Below, in pieces: positions 43,377 through 52,951 of a stretch of DNA of 64,000 nt (its first letter is position 1; each line of letters begins with the position of its first letter). The stretch is from Oscillospiraceae bacterium (lineage in GTDB: Bacteria; Bacillota; Clostridia; Saccharofermentanales; Saccharofermentanaceae): assembly GCA_902764825.1 (NCBI GenBank), contig CACWXL010000018.1, forward strand, positions 1-64,000, written 5' to 3'. A program made the position numbers and the translations under genes. Under the pieces are notes generated by a model. The model saw only the letters and a list, made by a program, of their open reading frames with translations, ran no database searches and had not been told where the DNA came from.

Positions 43377-44224
43377 TCCTTCTGCATCACCACATTGACA
43401 TAGTTGAAAGGTATCTCGATGCCTTCCTTATTGAATGCGTCGTTGACGCGCTTGTTGACGTCAGTCTTAACTGCAAGGCCTGATGTGCTCTGCTTGAAAT
43501 AAACGATCGTCGTAAGGACGAGGCTGCTGTCGGCAAATGCTTCAAAGAACACCTCGCTGTATTCATCATTCTTTGCAGGAACGGTAAGTTCTGAGTTGAT
43601 TATCTCGTTCTTGATGATCTCTGAAGCTTTATCTACATCCGTGCCGTAAGCAACATTGAAATCCATCTTGACGGATCTTAACTTCTTGAAGCTCGTGTCC
43701 TTGAGCATAAGGGCATTGATCTTGCTGTTGGGAACGATGATCTCAACTGTGCCAAGGCTTCTTAAGACAACGTGTCTCGGCGTGATGTCGGCAACAACGC
43801 CGGCCGTGCCGTTCTCTAATTCGATCCAGTCGCCGATCTCGAAAGGCCTGTTCAATGTGATCGCGATTCCGCTGAAGAAGTCGCCCAATACAGGCTGAGC
43901 TGCAAGACCGAAAACAGCACCGAGTATCGCAGTTCCCTGGAAGAGGACTTTACCGATATCGGTAGTTGCTGTCGAGCTTATGAGGACCCAGATAACGGCG
44001 ATGAGGATTATAGCAACCCTGATGATGTTCTGTGTGAATCGGATCGTAAGATTGTTCTTGGCCTTGAGCCTGTTCTTTACGAACTTACCGTAGATAAGAA
44101 GGATTATCGTGGTAACTACTATGGCGATAACCGCATAGATAAGAAGTTCTACGATCTGGCCTAAAGTGGTCGTGGTATCGAAGAGCGTTTTTATATCGAA
44201 ATCAGACAAACCGTTTCCAAACAT
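43373..44224 (-). CDS. Small-conductance mechanosensitive channel (MscS family)
   Basis: 283 residues: three membrane helices, the pore-lining third helix region ILGAVFGLAAQPVLGDFFSGIAITLNRP, the beta domain start FEIGDWIELENGTAGVVADI with HVVLRSLGTVEIIVPNSKI, and an alpha/beta C-terminus. It releases osmolytes on hypo-osmotic shock. Confidence 0.92.
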   Translation of the reverse strand: MFGNGLSDFDIKTLFDTTTTLGQIVELLIYAVIAIVVTTIILLIYGKFVKNRLKAKNNLTIRFTQNIIRVAIILIAVIWVLISSTATTDIGKVLFQGTAILGAVFGLAAQPVLGDFFSGIAITLNRPFEIGDWIELENGTAGVVADITPRHVVLRSLGTVEIIVPNSKINALMLKDTSFKKLRSVKMDFNVAYGTDVDKASEIIKNEIINSELTVPAKNDEYSEVFFEAFADSSLVLTTIVYFKQSTSGLAVKTDVNKRVNDAFNKEGIEIPFNYVNVVMQKD

Positions 44225-44335
44225 ATACCGAGCCTCTTTGTTTTTGTTTAATGCGTTAATAATACAACAGAAATGTCAATTGTCGAATAACAGTGTATAA
44301 TCAGAGCGATTTTATATTAGAAAGAAGGAAATCTT

Positions 44336-45349
44336 ATGAAGAATAAGATTATCGCAATAGCACTTACTGCAGTTCTCTCACTGGGAATGCTCGCAGGATG
44401 TGCACAGAAAACAACAGACAACACTGTTGTCAGAGTAGGTTCTCTTAAGGGCCCCACGACCATAGGTCTTGTAAACCTCATGGATGAAGCTGCAAAAGGC
44501 AAGGCCAAAGGAAACTATGAATTCACGATGTCCGCTGCACCTGACGAGATCGCAGCCAAGGTCGTATCAGGAGACTTAGACATCGCTCTTATCCCGGCTA
44601 ACCTCGCATCAGTTCTCTACAACAAGACGAACGGCGGAGTATCAGTTATCGACATCAACACGGCAGGCGTTCTTTACTGCGTAACAGGCAACAAAGGCAT
44701 CACCTGCGTAAAGGACCTTAAAGGCCAGAAAGTCATCACAACAGGTCAGGGCGCTACACCCGAATACTCATTGAGATATCTCCTCTCCAAGAACGGCATC
44801 ACTGAGGATGACATCGAGATCGAGTTCAAGTCGGAGTCCACGGAAGTCGCAGCCGTATTGGCTGAGGATCCCAACCAGATCGCAGTCCTTCCCCAGCCTT
44901 TCGTAACCGTAGCTTGCGCTAAGAACAAAAAGATCAATATCGCTTTCTCGCTCGATGAAGAGTGGGCAGCAGTATCTGAAGGCGGCATGATGGTAACAGG
45001 CGTTACTATCGTAAGGAACGAGTTTTTGAAAGATCACAGAGACGCGGTAGTACAGTTCATCATGGAGCATGAATTCAGTACTTATGCGATCGATTCTGAT
45101 CTTAAGAAGACCGCAAAGCTCGTTGTTGCAAAAGAGATCATCGGCGATGAGGATCTCGCAAAGAAGGCCATCCCTGAATGCGGCGTTGTCTGCATCACAG
45201 GCCAGCAGATGAAGTCTGTCCTCTCTGCTTATCTCGAAGTCCTCTATAAGAGCAATCCTAAGTCCATAGGCGGAAATCTCCCTCCGAAGGAATTCTACTT
45301 CTATAAGCCCGACAACTCAGATACAGAGATAACAACAAAAGCAACTTAA
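44336..45349 (+). CDS. ABC transporter substrate-binding lipoprotein (NMT1/SsuA type)
   Basis: 337 residues, lipobox LAGC (Cys22), then a two-lobed fold starting VVRVGSLKGPTTIGLVNLMD and including GDLDIALIPANLASVLYNK and GQKVITTGQGATPEYSLRYLLSK. This is the nitrate/sulphonate/taurine/thiamine-precursor type. GAAAGAAGGAAATC precedes the ATG; a TATAAT at 44296-44301 may be the -10. The substrate is not deducible; no thi-box or sulphur gene is adjacent. Confidence 0.85.
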   Translation: MKNKIIAIALTAVLSLGMLAGCAQKTTDNTVVRVGSLKGPTTIGLVNLMDEAAKGKAKGNYEFTMSAAPDEIAAKVVSGDLDIALIPANLASVLYNKTNGGVSVIDINTAGVLYCVTGNKGITCVKDLKGQKVITTGQGATPEYSLRYLLSKNGITEDDIEIEFKSESTEVAAVLAEDPNQIAVLPQPFVTVACAKNKKINIAFSLDEEWAAVSEGGMMVTGVTIVRNEFLKDHRDAVVQFIMEHEFSTYAIDSDLKKTAKLVVAKEIIGDEDLAKKAIPECGVVCITGQQMKSVLSAYLEVLYKSNPKSIGGNLPPKEFYFYKPDNSDTEITTKAT

Positions 45350-45352
45350 TTA

Positions 45353-46090
45353 ATGAAGACCAAAAAGTACATCAGGACAACTTTGATCGTTTTGATCTGG
45401 ATTGTCATCTGGCAGGTGGCATCTCTTGTTGTGAATAACAACATCCTCCTGTCAGGTCCGGTCGAGACCTTCAAAGCCCTGATTTCTTTAGGTTCTGAAC
45501 CTTCCTTTTATCTTTCCGTCGGAATGACGGCCGCCAAGATCTTACTCGGCTTCATCATCGGAATGTCCTTGGGCGTCATTCTTGCGGTCCTGTCTTACAA
45601 GATCAGGATCATAAGGGACTTCTTCTCTCCGTTCGTATCGGTGATCAAATCTATCCCTATCGTAAGCTTCATCATCATTGCCCTTATCTGGGCCGGAAGC
45701 AGCTTCGTAACGATAATCGTATCGGCGATAATATCTTTTCCCATCTTCTACAAGAACATCCTTGAGGGCCTTCTCGTAACTGACCCCAAGATGCTTGAAC
45801 TGGCTTCTGTCTATCAGATGAAGCCTTCGAAAAGATTCCAGTATATCTATCTTCCTTCCGTAAGCTCCCACATAAAGAGCGCGATATCCCTTGCGATCGG
45901 CATGGCATTCAGGGGCGGCATCACCGCAGAAGTAGTCGGACAGCCCTTAAGATCCATCGGCAACGGACTTTACAGATCGAAGATCAACCTCGCGACATCC
46001 GACATGCTCGCGTGGACCTTTGTTGCCGTCCTAAGCGCATTCATCATCGAGAAGCTCATCTCGTTCATAGTAAAGAAGGTGCTCAAATGA
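45353..46090 (+). CDS. ABC transporter permease (SsuC/TauC type)
   Basis: 245 residues, six membrane helices, with the EAA-loop region LEGLLVTDPKMLELASVYQMKPSKRFQYIYLPSV and the later AFRGGITAEVVGQP. It begins three bases after the binding-protein stop and its TGA overlaps the ATPase ATG (ATGA). Confidence 0.9.
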   Translation: MKTKKYIRTTLIVLIWIVIWQVASLVVNNNILLSGPVETFKALISLGSEPSFYLSVGMTAAKILLGFIIGMSLGVILAVLSYKIRIIRDFFSPFVSVIKSIPIVSFIIIALIWAGSSFVTIIVSAIISFPIFYKNILEGLLVTDPKMLELASVYQMKPSKRFQYIYLPSVSSHIKSAISLAIGMAFRGGITAEVVGQPLRSIGNGLYRSKINLATSDMLAWTFVAVLSAFIIEKLISFIVKKVLK

Positions 46091-46647
46091 TCGAACTTAA
46101 AAATGTCAGTAAATCATTTGATGACAAGAAGGTGCTTGATTCGTTCAGCGCCGTTTTCGAAGACGGCATGTATCTTCTCAAAGGCCCTTCAGGCATCGGC
46201 AAGACCACCTGCATCCGATTGATCCTAGGGCTCCTTGAGCCTGATGAAGGTACGGTGGAGCGCCCTTCTGACATGCGCTTTTCCGTGTGCTTCCAGGAGA
46301 ACAGGCTTTTCGAGAAAGAGACAGCATTAACGAACATCCTTGCGGTCAATGAAGGAGTTACGGTAACTGATGCAACTTCCGCTATCCTGGAGCTCCTCCC
46401 TTCCGATTCACCGAACAAGAAGGCAGGCGAATTATCGGGCGGCATGAAAAGGCGCCTTGCCGTTATAAGAGCGATGCTCCACGATTCAGACTGCGTAATC
46501 CTGGATGAGCCTTTTACAGGGCTTGACGATGAGGCGCGCGCGAAAACGATCAGCTTCATAAGAGCGCGCTTAAACGGCCGCCTGCTTATCGTCACGAGCC
46601 ACGACGAGAGAGGCCTTGAAGATCTTTCTGTAGTAAATATCGATTAA
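46087..46647 (+). CDS. ABC transporter ATP-binding protein, short form
   Basis: 186 residues, shorter than typical SsuB/TauB (~240-260). Walker A GPSGIGKTT, Q-loop CFQENRLFEKET, signature AGELSGGMKRRLAVIRAM, Walker B DCVILDEPFTG and switch His in VTSHDERG are all present, so it should be active; what is missing is the C-terminal extension. ATG 46087 overlaps the permease stop. An in-frame upstream codon at 46012 lies in the permease gene and is rejected. Confidence 0.9.
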   Translation: MIELKNVSKSFDDKKVLDSFSAVFEDGMYLLKGPSGIGKTTCIRLILGLLEPDEGTVERPSDMRFSVCFQENRLFEKETALTNILAVNEGVTVTDATSAILELLPSDSPNKKAGELSGGMKRRLAVIRAMLHDSDCVILDEPFTGLDDEARAKTISFIRARLNGRLLIVTSHDERGLEDLSVVNID

Positions 46648-46660
46648 GGGAGAGCGGTCA

Positions 46661-48142
46661 TCACACTCTGTTATACAGAATGTATTCCTCGTTTGCGTAT
46701 TCAATATTGTAATGAGAATCAATGACAGCATCGACCTTGTCAGATATTGACTCGCCTTCTGCCGGAACAACTATCCACAAACAACCGTCATTTTCGATCC
46801 AGGAAGCAATCTCGCCTTCGATCTCAGGCATCAGTTTAATATAGTGCGTCTGCCAGTCCATATATCTGTTAGCAGGCATTGTGCCGGTTGATGTATACCA
46901 TTTGGACCAGTACTCATCACCGAAGCAATAGACACTGCCACGCTCGTTCTCGGGAATGTGCACGGCGATATCCTGTGCATAAGAACAAGAACCCCCGCCG
47001 GAATTAGAATAAGTATTTTGAACCGAAGATGCTTTTCGAGCTACTCTTACAAAATGTATTGAAAAGAAAAGGGCAAAACAGATCACACAGATGATGTTCT
47101 TCCCGGTCTTAAATGCCCCGCTTCCTTTTTTAATGGCAATGATCACGGCAAGCACTACATGTGGAATAAAGAGCATCAAATAGTGCGCGAATGCATTGCC
47201 CATAGTTACGGCAACAAGAAGTAAGAGCGCTGATAAAAGGCTTAACAGCATCATATACCACTTCTCACGGTAAATGATGCATATAACCACAGGCAACAGG
47301 AGAATCAAAAAGTAGAGACCATAATGAGAGAAGGAACGCTGGAACTTTTGCATAAATGTAAACTCGGCCGAATATGTGGCACCGAAAACAAATATCTGGT
47401 TAAGCATTTCCGGGAGAAGGTTCTTTGAATAAAAGAAGATACAAGGACCGGCGCATGTTGCCGCAAAACCTGTGAATACCATCAACAAGTTCAAAACAGC
47501 ATTCTTAAACTCCTTTTTATGGAGGAGAAAGAGGAATATAACAACGAGAATAGCTCCTACAGTCGCTGCATTCGTTATCCTGACAAAGCAGATAAACCCG
47601 ACCGCAAAGCCATAAAAGAGCGAGTACAAAAGCGGGTGCTTAAAACCTTTTCCGGCTTCGACACCCTTGAAATACTTAATACAAAAATACAGGCTCAGAA
47701 GCACCGCCGGGAGGCAGTACTCCTCAGTAAGATTGCCGCCCTCAAAGTTAACAGCTGCCACTGCCAGCACAGGCAGAAATGCAATGATCCTGTGGAGCCA
47801 TATAAGTCTTGTGGTAAAAAGATCAGACATTTTGCCTATGATGTAAAGGCAAAATGAAATATTAAAACACTGGACGATGAAAGCACCTGTTCTTCCATAA
47901 CAGATCTTCTGTCCGATAAATTCGATAAGGAAAAGATAAGGTCCCTTCATATCGAAGAAATCCCTGTACGGCAAAAGCCCCTTTGTCATTCCCTGTCCGA
48001 CCAGGATAAAGAATGCCGAATCAAATCCCCAGTTGTTCTTAATGAGCGGTGTTGTTGATTGGGAAAAAACGGCTGTAAACAATGTCGCTGCAAACAGGCA
48101 AAACAGATATAACGTTATGTTCTTAAACGCTTTACTGCGCAA
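46661..48142 (-). CDS. Polytopic GT-C glycosyltransferase-like protein
   Basis: 493 residues with ten or more hydrophobic helices and an early loop NNWGFDSAFFILVGQGMTKG-LLPYRDFFDMKGPYLF typical of GT39/GT83 (Asp in the first loop). It is probably a surface-sugar transferase using a lipid-linked donor. No polymer-synthesis genes surround it. Upstream 48143-48299 holds no gene. Confidence 0.75.
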   Translation of the reverse strand: MRSKAFKNITLYLFCLFAATLFTAVFSQSTTPLIKNNWGFDSAFFILVGQGMTKGLLPYRDFFDMKGPYLFLIEFIGQKICYGRTGAFIVQCFNISFCLYIIGKMSDLFTTRLIWLHRIIAFLPVLAVAAVNFEGGNLTEEYCLPAVLLSLYFCIKYFKGVEAGKGFKHPLLYSLFYGFAVGFICFVRITNAATVGAILVVIFLFLLHKKEFKNAVLNLLMVFTGFAATCAGPCIFFYSKNLLPEMLNQIFVFGATYSAEFTFMQKFQRSFSHYGLYFLILLLPVVICIIYREKWYMMLLSLLSALLLLVAVTMGNAFAHYLMLFIPHVVLAVIIAIKKGSGAFKTGKNIICVICFALFFSIHFVRVARKASSVQNTYSNSGGGSCSYAQDIAVHIPENERGSVYCFGDEYWSKWYTSTGTMPANRYMDWQTHYIKLMPEIEGEIASWIENDGCLWIVVPAEGESISDKVDAVIDSHYNIEYANEEYILYNRV

Positions 48143-48299
48143 AACTTAATCTCCCTTTTTAATGCTTTCAGGGAGGAATTATATCACTTTTGTAAAATGC
48201 AGCAGGAATAAGTTTTTCTTATATCAGGTGCGTTTTCTCTGTCATATAGCACAATTTGCCTGTGCGGTTTCCGGAGATGCACTTCATTAAAGCAAGCGG

Positions 48300-49355
48300 T
48301 TAAACGAGCTTGCCTACATCCGTCGCGTAGCACCATCTTCCGCCCGTGAGATTTCCGAAGAAATACTTCATAGATGCGGACTCGCTCATGATAAGGATCT
48401 TTCCGTCCTTGAATATGATCTCTTCTGCCATCGGCGGTGCGTCGAATGAAGCCACCTGTGTGGAACTGTCGAAAGCATAGACAGGTACGGCTATATCAGG
48501 TTCAACTCCGCCCGAATTTACTCTCCCCGCGATTTTTACAGGTTCACTGCCTGAAATGTCATAGCATCTGACCGTTGACTTGGGGGTGCCGTAAGACTGG
48601 GATATCCAGATCTTTCCGTCCCTGACAGTCATGCCCTGAACAAGATCCGGCATCGAATACATCTCAAAAGGCTTATTCGAGATACCGAAAGAAGAATCCT
48701 CATCATTGCTGAACTTATAAGCCCACGCTATTGCGCGGTTCTCTTCACCCGACTTTGTCGTGATCCAGTGCGATTCATCTGTCATGTAATTCGGATCCCT
48801 GTAGAACTCGCCGACGATCATGCGGTCATCGGAGAAGCAGATCCAGGCTACATTGATCTTGTCATTTAAGAACTTTGTTGAGAAACTTCCGAGCTTCTTT
48901 ACTGTATCGCCGCTCTTTGCGGAAAGAACGTCATTCAGATTATAGACATTTATGCATGCGTCCTCGTCACCTGCTACGAAAAGGTACTCCCCGTGCGAAG
49001 CAAGACCGCCTGCATGAGGCTTGATGGGATTGCCGTTCTCGTCGCCCATGACAACATATCCTTCATCCTTGCCGCTTGTTCCGTCGACCCTGTAAATGCG
49101 TGACGGAGAGCCGTCCTTCTGATATCCGCAGATAAGATATGTGTCTACTGACGATACGTGATCCAGGCCCTGCGGCGTCATGTTGTCCATAAGGCCCGGT
49201 ATTACAAAAGCCTTCTCAGAAGCCTTGTAATAACTGCTTACAGGCGCCCTGAAATAGATCCTTGCGCCGATCAGCACGATGGCTATGAGGGCAACTAATA
49301 CCACCAGGATGGTGACTATGACTTTCTTTGCTTTAGATCCTGTCTTTTTGCTCAT
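48300..49355 (-). CDS. Membrane-anchored propeller-like extracellular protein
   Basis: 351 residues: a basic start MSKKTGSKAKK, one membrane helix (~12-32) and an external domain with repeating Gly-Asp/Trp beta blades (THPQGLDHV-like TPQGLDHVSSVDTYLI, GGLASHGEYLFVAGDED, MTVRDGKIWISQS, EEIIFKDGKILIMSES). It lacks a lipobox. It resembles uncharacterised Clostridial beta-propeller proteins; no enzymatic residues recognised. Confidence 0.7.
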   Translation of the reverse strand: MSKKTGSKAKKVIVTILVVLVALIAIVLIGARIYFRAPVSSYYKASEKAFVIPGLMDNMTPQGLDHVSSVDTYLICGYQKDGSPSRIYRVDGTSGKDEGYVVMGDENGNPIKPHAGGLASHGEYLFVAGDEDACINVYNLNDVLSAKSGDTVKKLGSFSTKFLNDKINVAWICFSDDRMIVGEFYRDPNYMTDESHWITTKSGEENRAIAWAYKFSNDEDSSFGISNKPFEMYSMPDLVQGMTVRDGKIWISQSYGTPKSTVRCYDISGSEPVKIAGRVNSGGVEPDIAVPVYAFDSSTQVASFDAPPMAEEIIFKDGKILIMSESASMKYFFGNLTGGRWCYATDVGKLV

Positions 49356-49395
49356 GGCGGGACGCCTCCATCTGATTTATGCTTTGTATTGTACC

Positions 49396-49511
49396 AAATC
49401 CAGGCAAAACTCTAGGCGGCGCCTGGAATTCCGCCCGGAAAATGGCCCAAAAGCGGTCAAAATCCAGGCAAAAATCTAGGCGGCGCCCGGAATTCCGCCT
49501 GGAAAACGGCC
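49396..49511. repeat. Two 52-bp direct repeats, 64-bp period
   Basis: Copies at 49396-49447 and 49460-49511 share AAATCCAGGCAAAA, TCTAGGCGGCGCC and GGAATTCCGCC blocks with about five differences. Each contains self-complementary CCAGGC/GCCTGG parts. The region is GC-rich and non-coding, between the propeller gene start and the Mg ATPase end. Purpose unknown; it may be a genome-wide intergenic repeat. Confidence 0.8.
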
Positions 49512-49537
49512 ATCAGCCATCCCGCTTCAATAAAGCA

Positions 49538-49558
49538 GCGCCCCCGAACCGGAGGCGC
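49538..49558 (-). terminator. Terminator of the Mg-ATPase gene
   Basis: GCGCCCCCG and CGGAGGCGC form a 9-bp stem (one G-U pair on the minus-strand RNA) with a 3-base loop; the minus-strand exit reads CTGCTTTATT. Confidence 0.65.
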
Positions 49559-49585
49559 CAGCTTAAGTCTCACATTTTTATCAGA

Positions 49586-52210
49586 TCAATACCAGTCCTT
49601 GTGTCTCTTGATGTAGATGACTTTCATGATCTGCGCGAAAACCATGTAGACTACCATGAGTATCGCAAGCCAGAGCATGTAGCTTATGGGCATTGTCGGA
49701 AGATCGAAAAGCGCAGACAGTCCGGTAAATCCGATTATCAGCGTAACCGCAATGACAGCAAGTGTCGAGAGCGTCAATTGGATCGATGCCCTGTCGCCGA
49801 TGAACGGGAGCTTCGGCGTTCTGATCGTGTGGATTACCATCGTCTGTGAGATGACGCCGAACATAAACCAGCCGCACTGGAAGTAGCCGGCCATATCGGG
49901 ATTGTTGTATCCGAAGATGAACCACAGTACGAGGAAGCACAGAACGTCAAGTACAGTACTCAAAAGACCGAAGGATACCATGAAGCCCTTGATGCCTCCG
50001 AGGTCCCATTTCTTGGGCTTCTCGATGTACTTGGATTCGACGTGGTCGAAAGGCATGCCGAGCTGTGCGAAGTCGTTTAAGAGGTTCTGCACGAGGATGT
50101 GTACAGGGAGCATCGGCAGGAACGGTAAGAAGATACTTGCGATGAGTACCGAGAACATGTTTCCGAAGTTGCCTGAGACGGACATCTTTAAGTACTTGGA
50201 CATGTTCGCAAATGTGGAACGGCCTTCGACAACGCCTTCATCCAATACCATGAGGTCCTTTTCGAGGAGGATGATATCGGCGACCTCTTTCGCGATATCT
50301 ACTGCGTTATCGACGGAGATACCGATATCTGCCTGCTTTAAGGGCAAGCTGTCGTTGATGCCGTCACCCATGTAGCCTACGGTGTGGCCGTTAGCCTGGA
50401 ACATCTTGACTACACGCTGCTTCTGATAAGGTGAGAGCTTGGAGAAGATGTCGCACTTCTCGCATGCTTCCCTTAACTCGTCGTCAGTCATTGCTTCGAT
50501 CTTGGCACCGGTAAGAGACATCTCAGTTGAGAAGCCGAGTCTGCCGCAGATATTGATGGCAACGCCTTCCGAGTCGCCCGTAAGGACTATCGTGCGTACG
50601 CCGTTCTTTCTCAATGCGTTGATGGCTTCGCCTGCAGATTCCTTCGGCGGATCTAAGAAGCCGACGAATCCGATCAATACCATCTCGCTCTCGTCCTGAA
50701 CGCCGAAGACATCGACGCCGTGAACGTTATTCTTCTGTGCTACGGCGATAACACGGATGCCTTCGAGATTGTTCTCTTCGGCGATCTTTTTCGCATTCGC
50801 CTTAAGCTCGTCAGTAATGTCCTTAACTTCACCGTCGATCTCGATGAAGGAGCAGATCGATAAGATCTCTTCAACGGCACCTTTTGTGATGAGCTGACGC
50901 TTGCCGTTCTTGTCCTTTAATACAACGCTCATTCTGCGGCGCGTAAAGTCGAACGGGATCTCGTCTTCTCTTACATAAGCTTCCTTAAGGTAAGAGAGGT
51001 CTTCTTTCTCGCCGCGGCTGATGATGGCAACGTCCATGAGGTTCTTAAGGCCTGTCTGGAAATAGCTGTTGAGGAATGCGTGTCTTAAGATACGCTTGTC
51101 TTCACGGCCGAGAACGTCCATGTATTTCTCGAGGATGATCTCGTCCTGCGTGAGCGTACCGGTCTTATCGGTACAGAAGACGTCCATCTCACCGAAGGTC
51201 TGGATGGCGCCCAAGCGCTTAACGATGGTCTTCTTGCGGGACATGTTGATAGCGCCCCTTGCAAGTGAGGAGTTCATGATAACAGGCAGCATCTCCGGCA
51301 TGATTCCTACTGCGATCGTGATGCCGAACATGAGGGATTCGAGCCAGCCGCCCCTGCCCTTGGTGATGAAGTTGGCGATGAAGATGACAGGAACCGTTAT
51401 GAGCATGAAGCGGATAAGGAGCTTGCTTACGGAATCGAGGTTTCTCTCGAATGCGCTCTTCTCCTCATAAGAGTTGAGGCTCTTTGCCATGCTTCCGAAA
51501 TATGTATCTCCGCCTGTCAAAAGGATGATGGCCTTGGCGCTTCCCGATACGATGTTGGATCCCATGAATCCGATATTTGCAAGGTCTGTGACGCCGACGT
51601 TCTTATCGCTTGTCGTAAACTTCTCCACGGGGTTGCTCTCACCCGTGAGCTGAGACTGGTCGATGAAGAGGTCCTTTGTCTCGATGAATCTTACATCGCC
51701 CGGGATCATGTCTCCTGATGCGAGCTTAACGATGTCGCCGGGAACAAGCTCTTCGATATCAACTTCGATCTCGACGTCGTTACGGATAACATCGAGCTTG
51801 GTGGTGATCATGCCCTGCAGCTTCTTTGCTGCGTTGTTGGATTTCTCTTCCTGAATGAAAGATATCGTCGCGGAAATTATGATTACCGCAACGAGCATGA
51901 TGAATGTTGCAAAAGACGGTTCATCAGCAAGCACTACATCGGTCGCGAATGTGATCATCGCAACGATCAGGAGCACGATGTTGAACGGGTTGATTACCGC
52001 ATCCTTGATGCGTACGGCAAGGTTCTTTTCTTTGCCGAAATCAATGATGTTCCTTCCGTATTCTTCAAGACGGTCAGCAGCCTGAACAGGGTCAAGACCG
52101 TACTCGTCAGTCTGATACTTCTCGAAAAGGGCCTTTCGCTCCAAACCGCTCAGTTCAAGCAAAGTCTTCTCGACTTCATTGCGGCGTTCGGGGTTTTCCT
52201 TCTTTTTCAT
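49586..52210 (-). CDS. mgtA: Magnesium-translocating P-type ATPase
   Basis: 874 residues, P3B family. Features in order: N-terminal cation ATPase domain, actuator loop with IDQSQLTGESNPVEK, phosphorylation site VFCTDKTGTLTQDE, hinge GDGINDSLPLKQADIGISVD, and ten membrane helices including NLLNDFAQLGMPFDHV, a stretch typical of MgtA/MgtB rather than Ca ATPases. It imports Mg2+ when it is scarce, complementing the MgtE channel at 24.6-26 kb. GGAGATTGGC precedes the ATG. Confidence 0.93.
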   Translation of the reverse strand: MKKKENPERRNEVEKTLLELSGLERKALFEKYQTDEYGLDPVQAADRLEEYGRNIIDFGKEKNLAVRIKDAVINPFNIVLLIVAMITFATDVVLADEPSFATFIMLVAVIIISATISFIQEEKSNNAAKKLQGMITTKLDVIRNDVEIEVDIEELVPGDIVKLASGDMIPGDVRFIETKDLFIDQSQLTGESNPVEKFTTSDKNVGVTDLANIGFMGSNIVSGSAKAIILLTGGDTYFGSMAKSLNSYEEKSAFERNLDSVSKLLIRFMLITVPVIFIANFITKGRGGWLESLMFGITIAVGIMPEMLPVIMNSSLARGAINMSRKKTIVKRLGAIQTFGEMDVFCTDKTGTLTQDEIILEKYMDVLGREDKRILRHAFLNSYFQTGLKNLMDVAIISRGEKEDLSYLKEAYVREDEIPFDFTRRRMSVVLKDKNGKRQLITKGAVEEILSICSFIEIDGEVKDITDELKANAKKIAEENNLEGIRVIAVAQKNNVHGVDVFGVQDESEMVLIGFVGFLDPPKESAGEAINALRKNGVRTIVLTGDSEGVAINICGRLGFSTEMSLTGAKIEAMTDDELREACEKCDIFSKLSPYQKQRVVKMFQANGHTVGYMGDGINDSLPLKQADIGISVDNAVDIAKEVADIILLEKDLMVLDEGVVEGRSTFANMSKYLKMSVSGNFGNMFSVLIASIFLPFLPMLPVHILVQNLLNDFAQLGMPFDHVESKYIEKPKKWDLGGIKGFMVSFGLLSTVLDVLCFLVLWFIFGYNNPDMAGYFQCGWFMFGVISQTMVIHTIRTPKLPFIGDRASIQLTLSTLAVIAVTLIIGFTGLSALFDLPTMPISYMLWLAILMVVYMVFAQIMKVIYIKRHKDWY

Positions 52211-52274
52211 GCCAATCTCCTATGTTTATACATTGCAGAAATAATTATATTAAATATTCTTGTTTGTAACAATG

Positions 52275-52304
52275 AAAAAGCCGTCTTCCCTGCGGAAAAC
52301 GGCT
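52275..52304 (-). terminator. Terminator of the vanZ-like locus
   Basis: On the minus strand AGCCGT and ACGGCT (52299-52304 and 52279-52284) close a hairpin followed by TTTTT. 52211-52274 is otherwise AT-rich promoter-like DNA for mgtA. Confidence 0.75.
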
Positions 52305-52331
52305 CTTATTCATAGCAGCCTGTCTTTATAC

Positions 52332-52831
52332 TTATCTTTGCTTAAGAACCCCGGGAAGGCTTGCCTTCCGCTTCCCCAGATTCTTTGCATAACGCACGAT
52401 AACAAAAAGAACGTAACCTGTGACAACGCCCAATGTATTCAGGATGAGATCGTCAACGTCAGACGTCCTGTCGGCAAACGGCAGCTGGAGTATCTCAATT
52501 GTCAGCGACATGAGAAATCCGGTGCCCGCGACCTTGAAGAAAGTATCCAGGCGCTTATAGAGTACAGGCAGTAAGATTCCCGTCGGAACGAACATCAGGA
52601 TATTGCCGAACACATTAAAGATCATGTGCGCCTCATTCTCGTAATCCAAAAGATACACAAACGGGATCAGATTGATCCTGCAGTTGAAGATCTCATTGAT
52701 ATGTACATCAGAATATGAAGCCTCTCGCGCTTCCAGTCGATCTTCTTATTGCGCAGACTGACCGCGGCCCTTACGAGCAGATATATGGCTGTATAGACCG
52801 CTGCTATGTAAACATACGGTATAACTAACAT
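52332..52831 (-). pseudogene. VanZ-family membrane protein gene with a one-base frameshift
   Basis: The C-terminal 108+ residues (LLDYENEAHMIFNVFGNILMFVPTG, QLPFADRTSDVDDLILNTLG) are VanZ-like and continue upstream as EIFNCRINLIPFVY, the usual VanZ first motif. The N-terminal helix MLVIPYVYIAAVYTAIYLLV with AGGAG at 52841-52845 lies in another frame. The two frames meet near 52700-52708. The span of 500 bases equals 166 codons plus two bases, consistent with loss of one base and with the normal VanZ length. It may be a real mutation, a sequencing error or, less likely, programmed shifting. Confidence 0.75.
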
Positions 52832-52951
52832 TCCTATCATCTCCTAATATTTTTTGCGGCTGACCTATCCCCATAAGTCAGCTTGCGAATATTATAACGG
52901 ACGGAGAATTAAAAGTTTGCGCAGAAATAGGGTAAACACATTAAGATTTCC

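Noticed and set aside
44225..44335. TPP riboswitch before the NMT1/SsuA-type importer
   Set aside because: The short 110-base region contains no thi-box-like core.
49396..49511. CRISPR array
   Set aside because: Two 52-bp units with 12-bp gaps do not resemble repeat-spacer structure and no cas gene is present.
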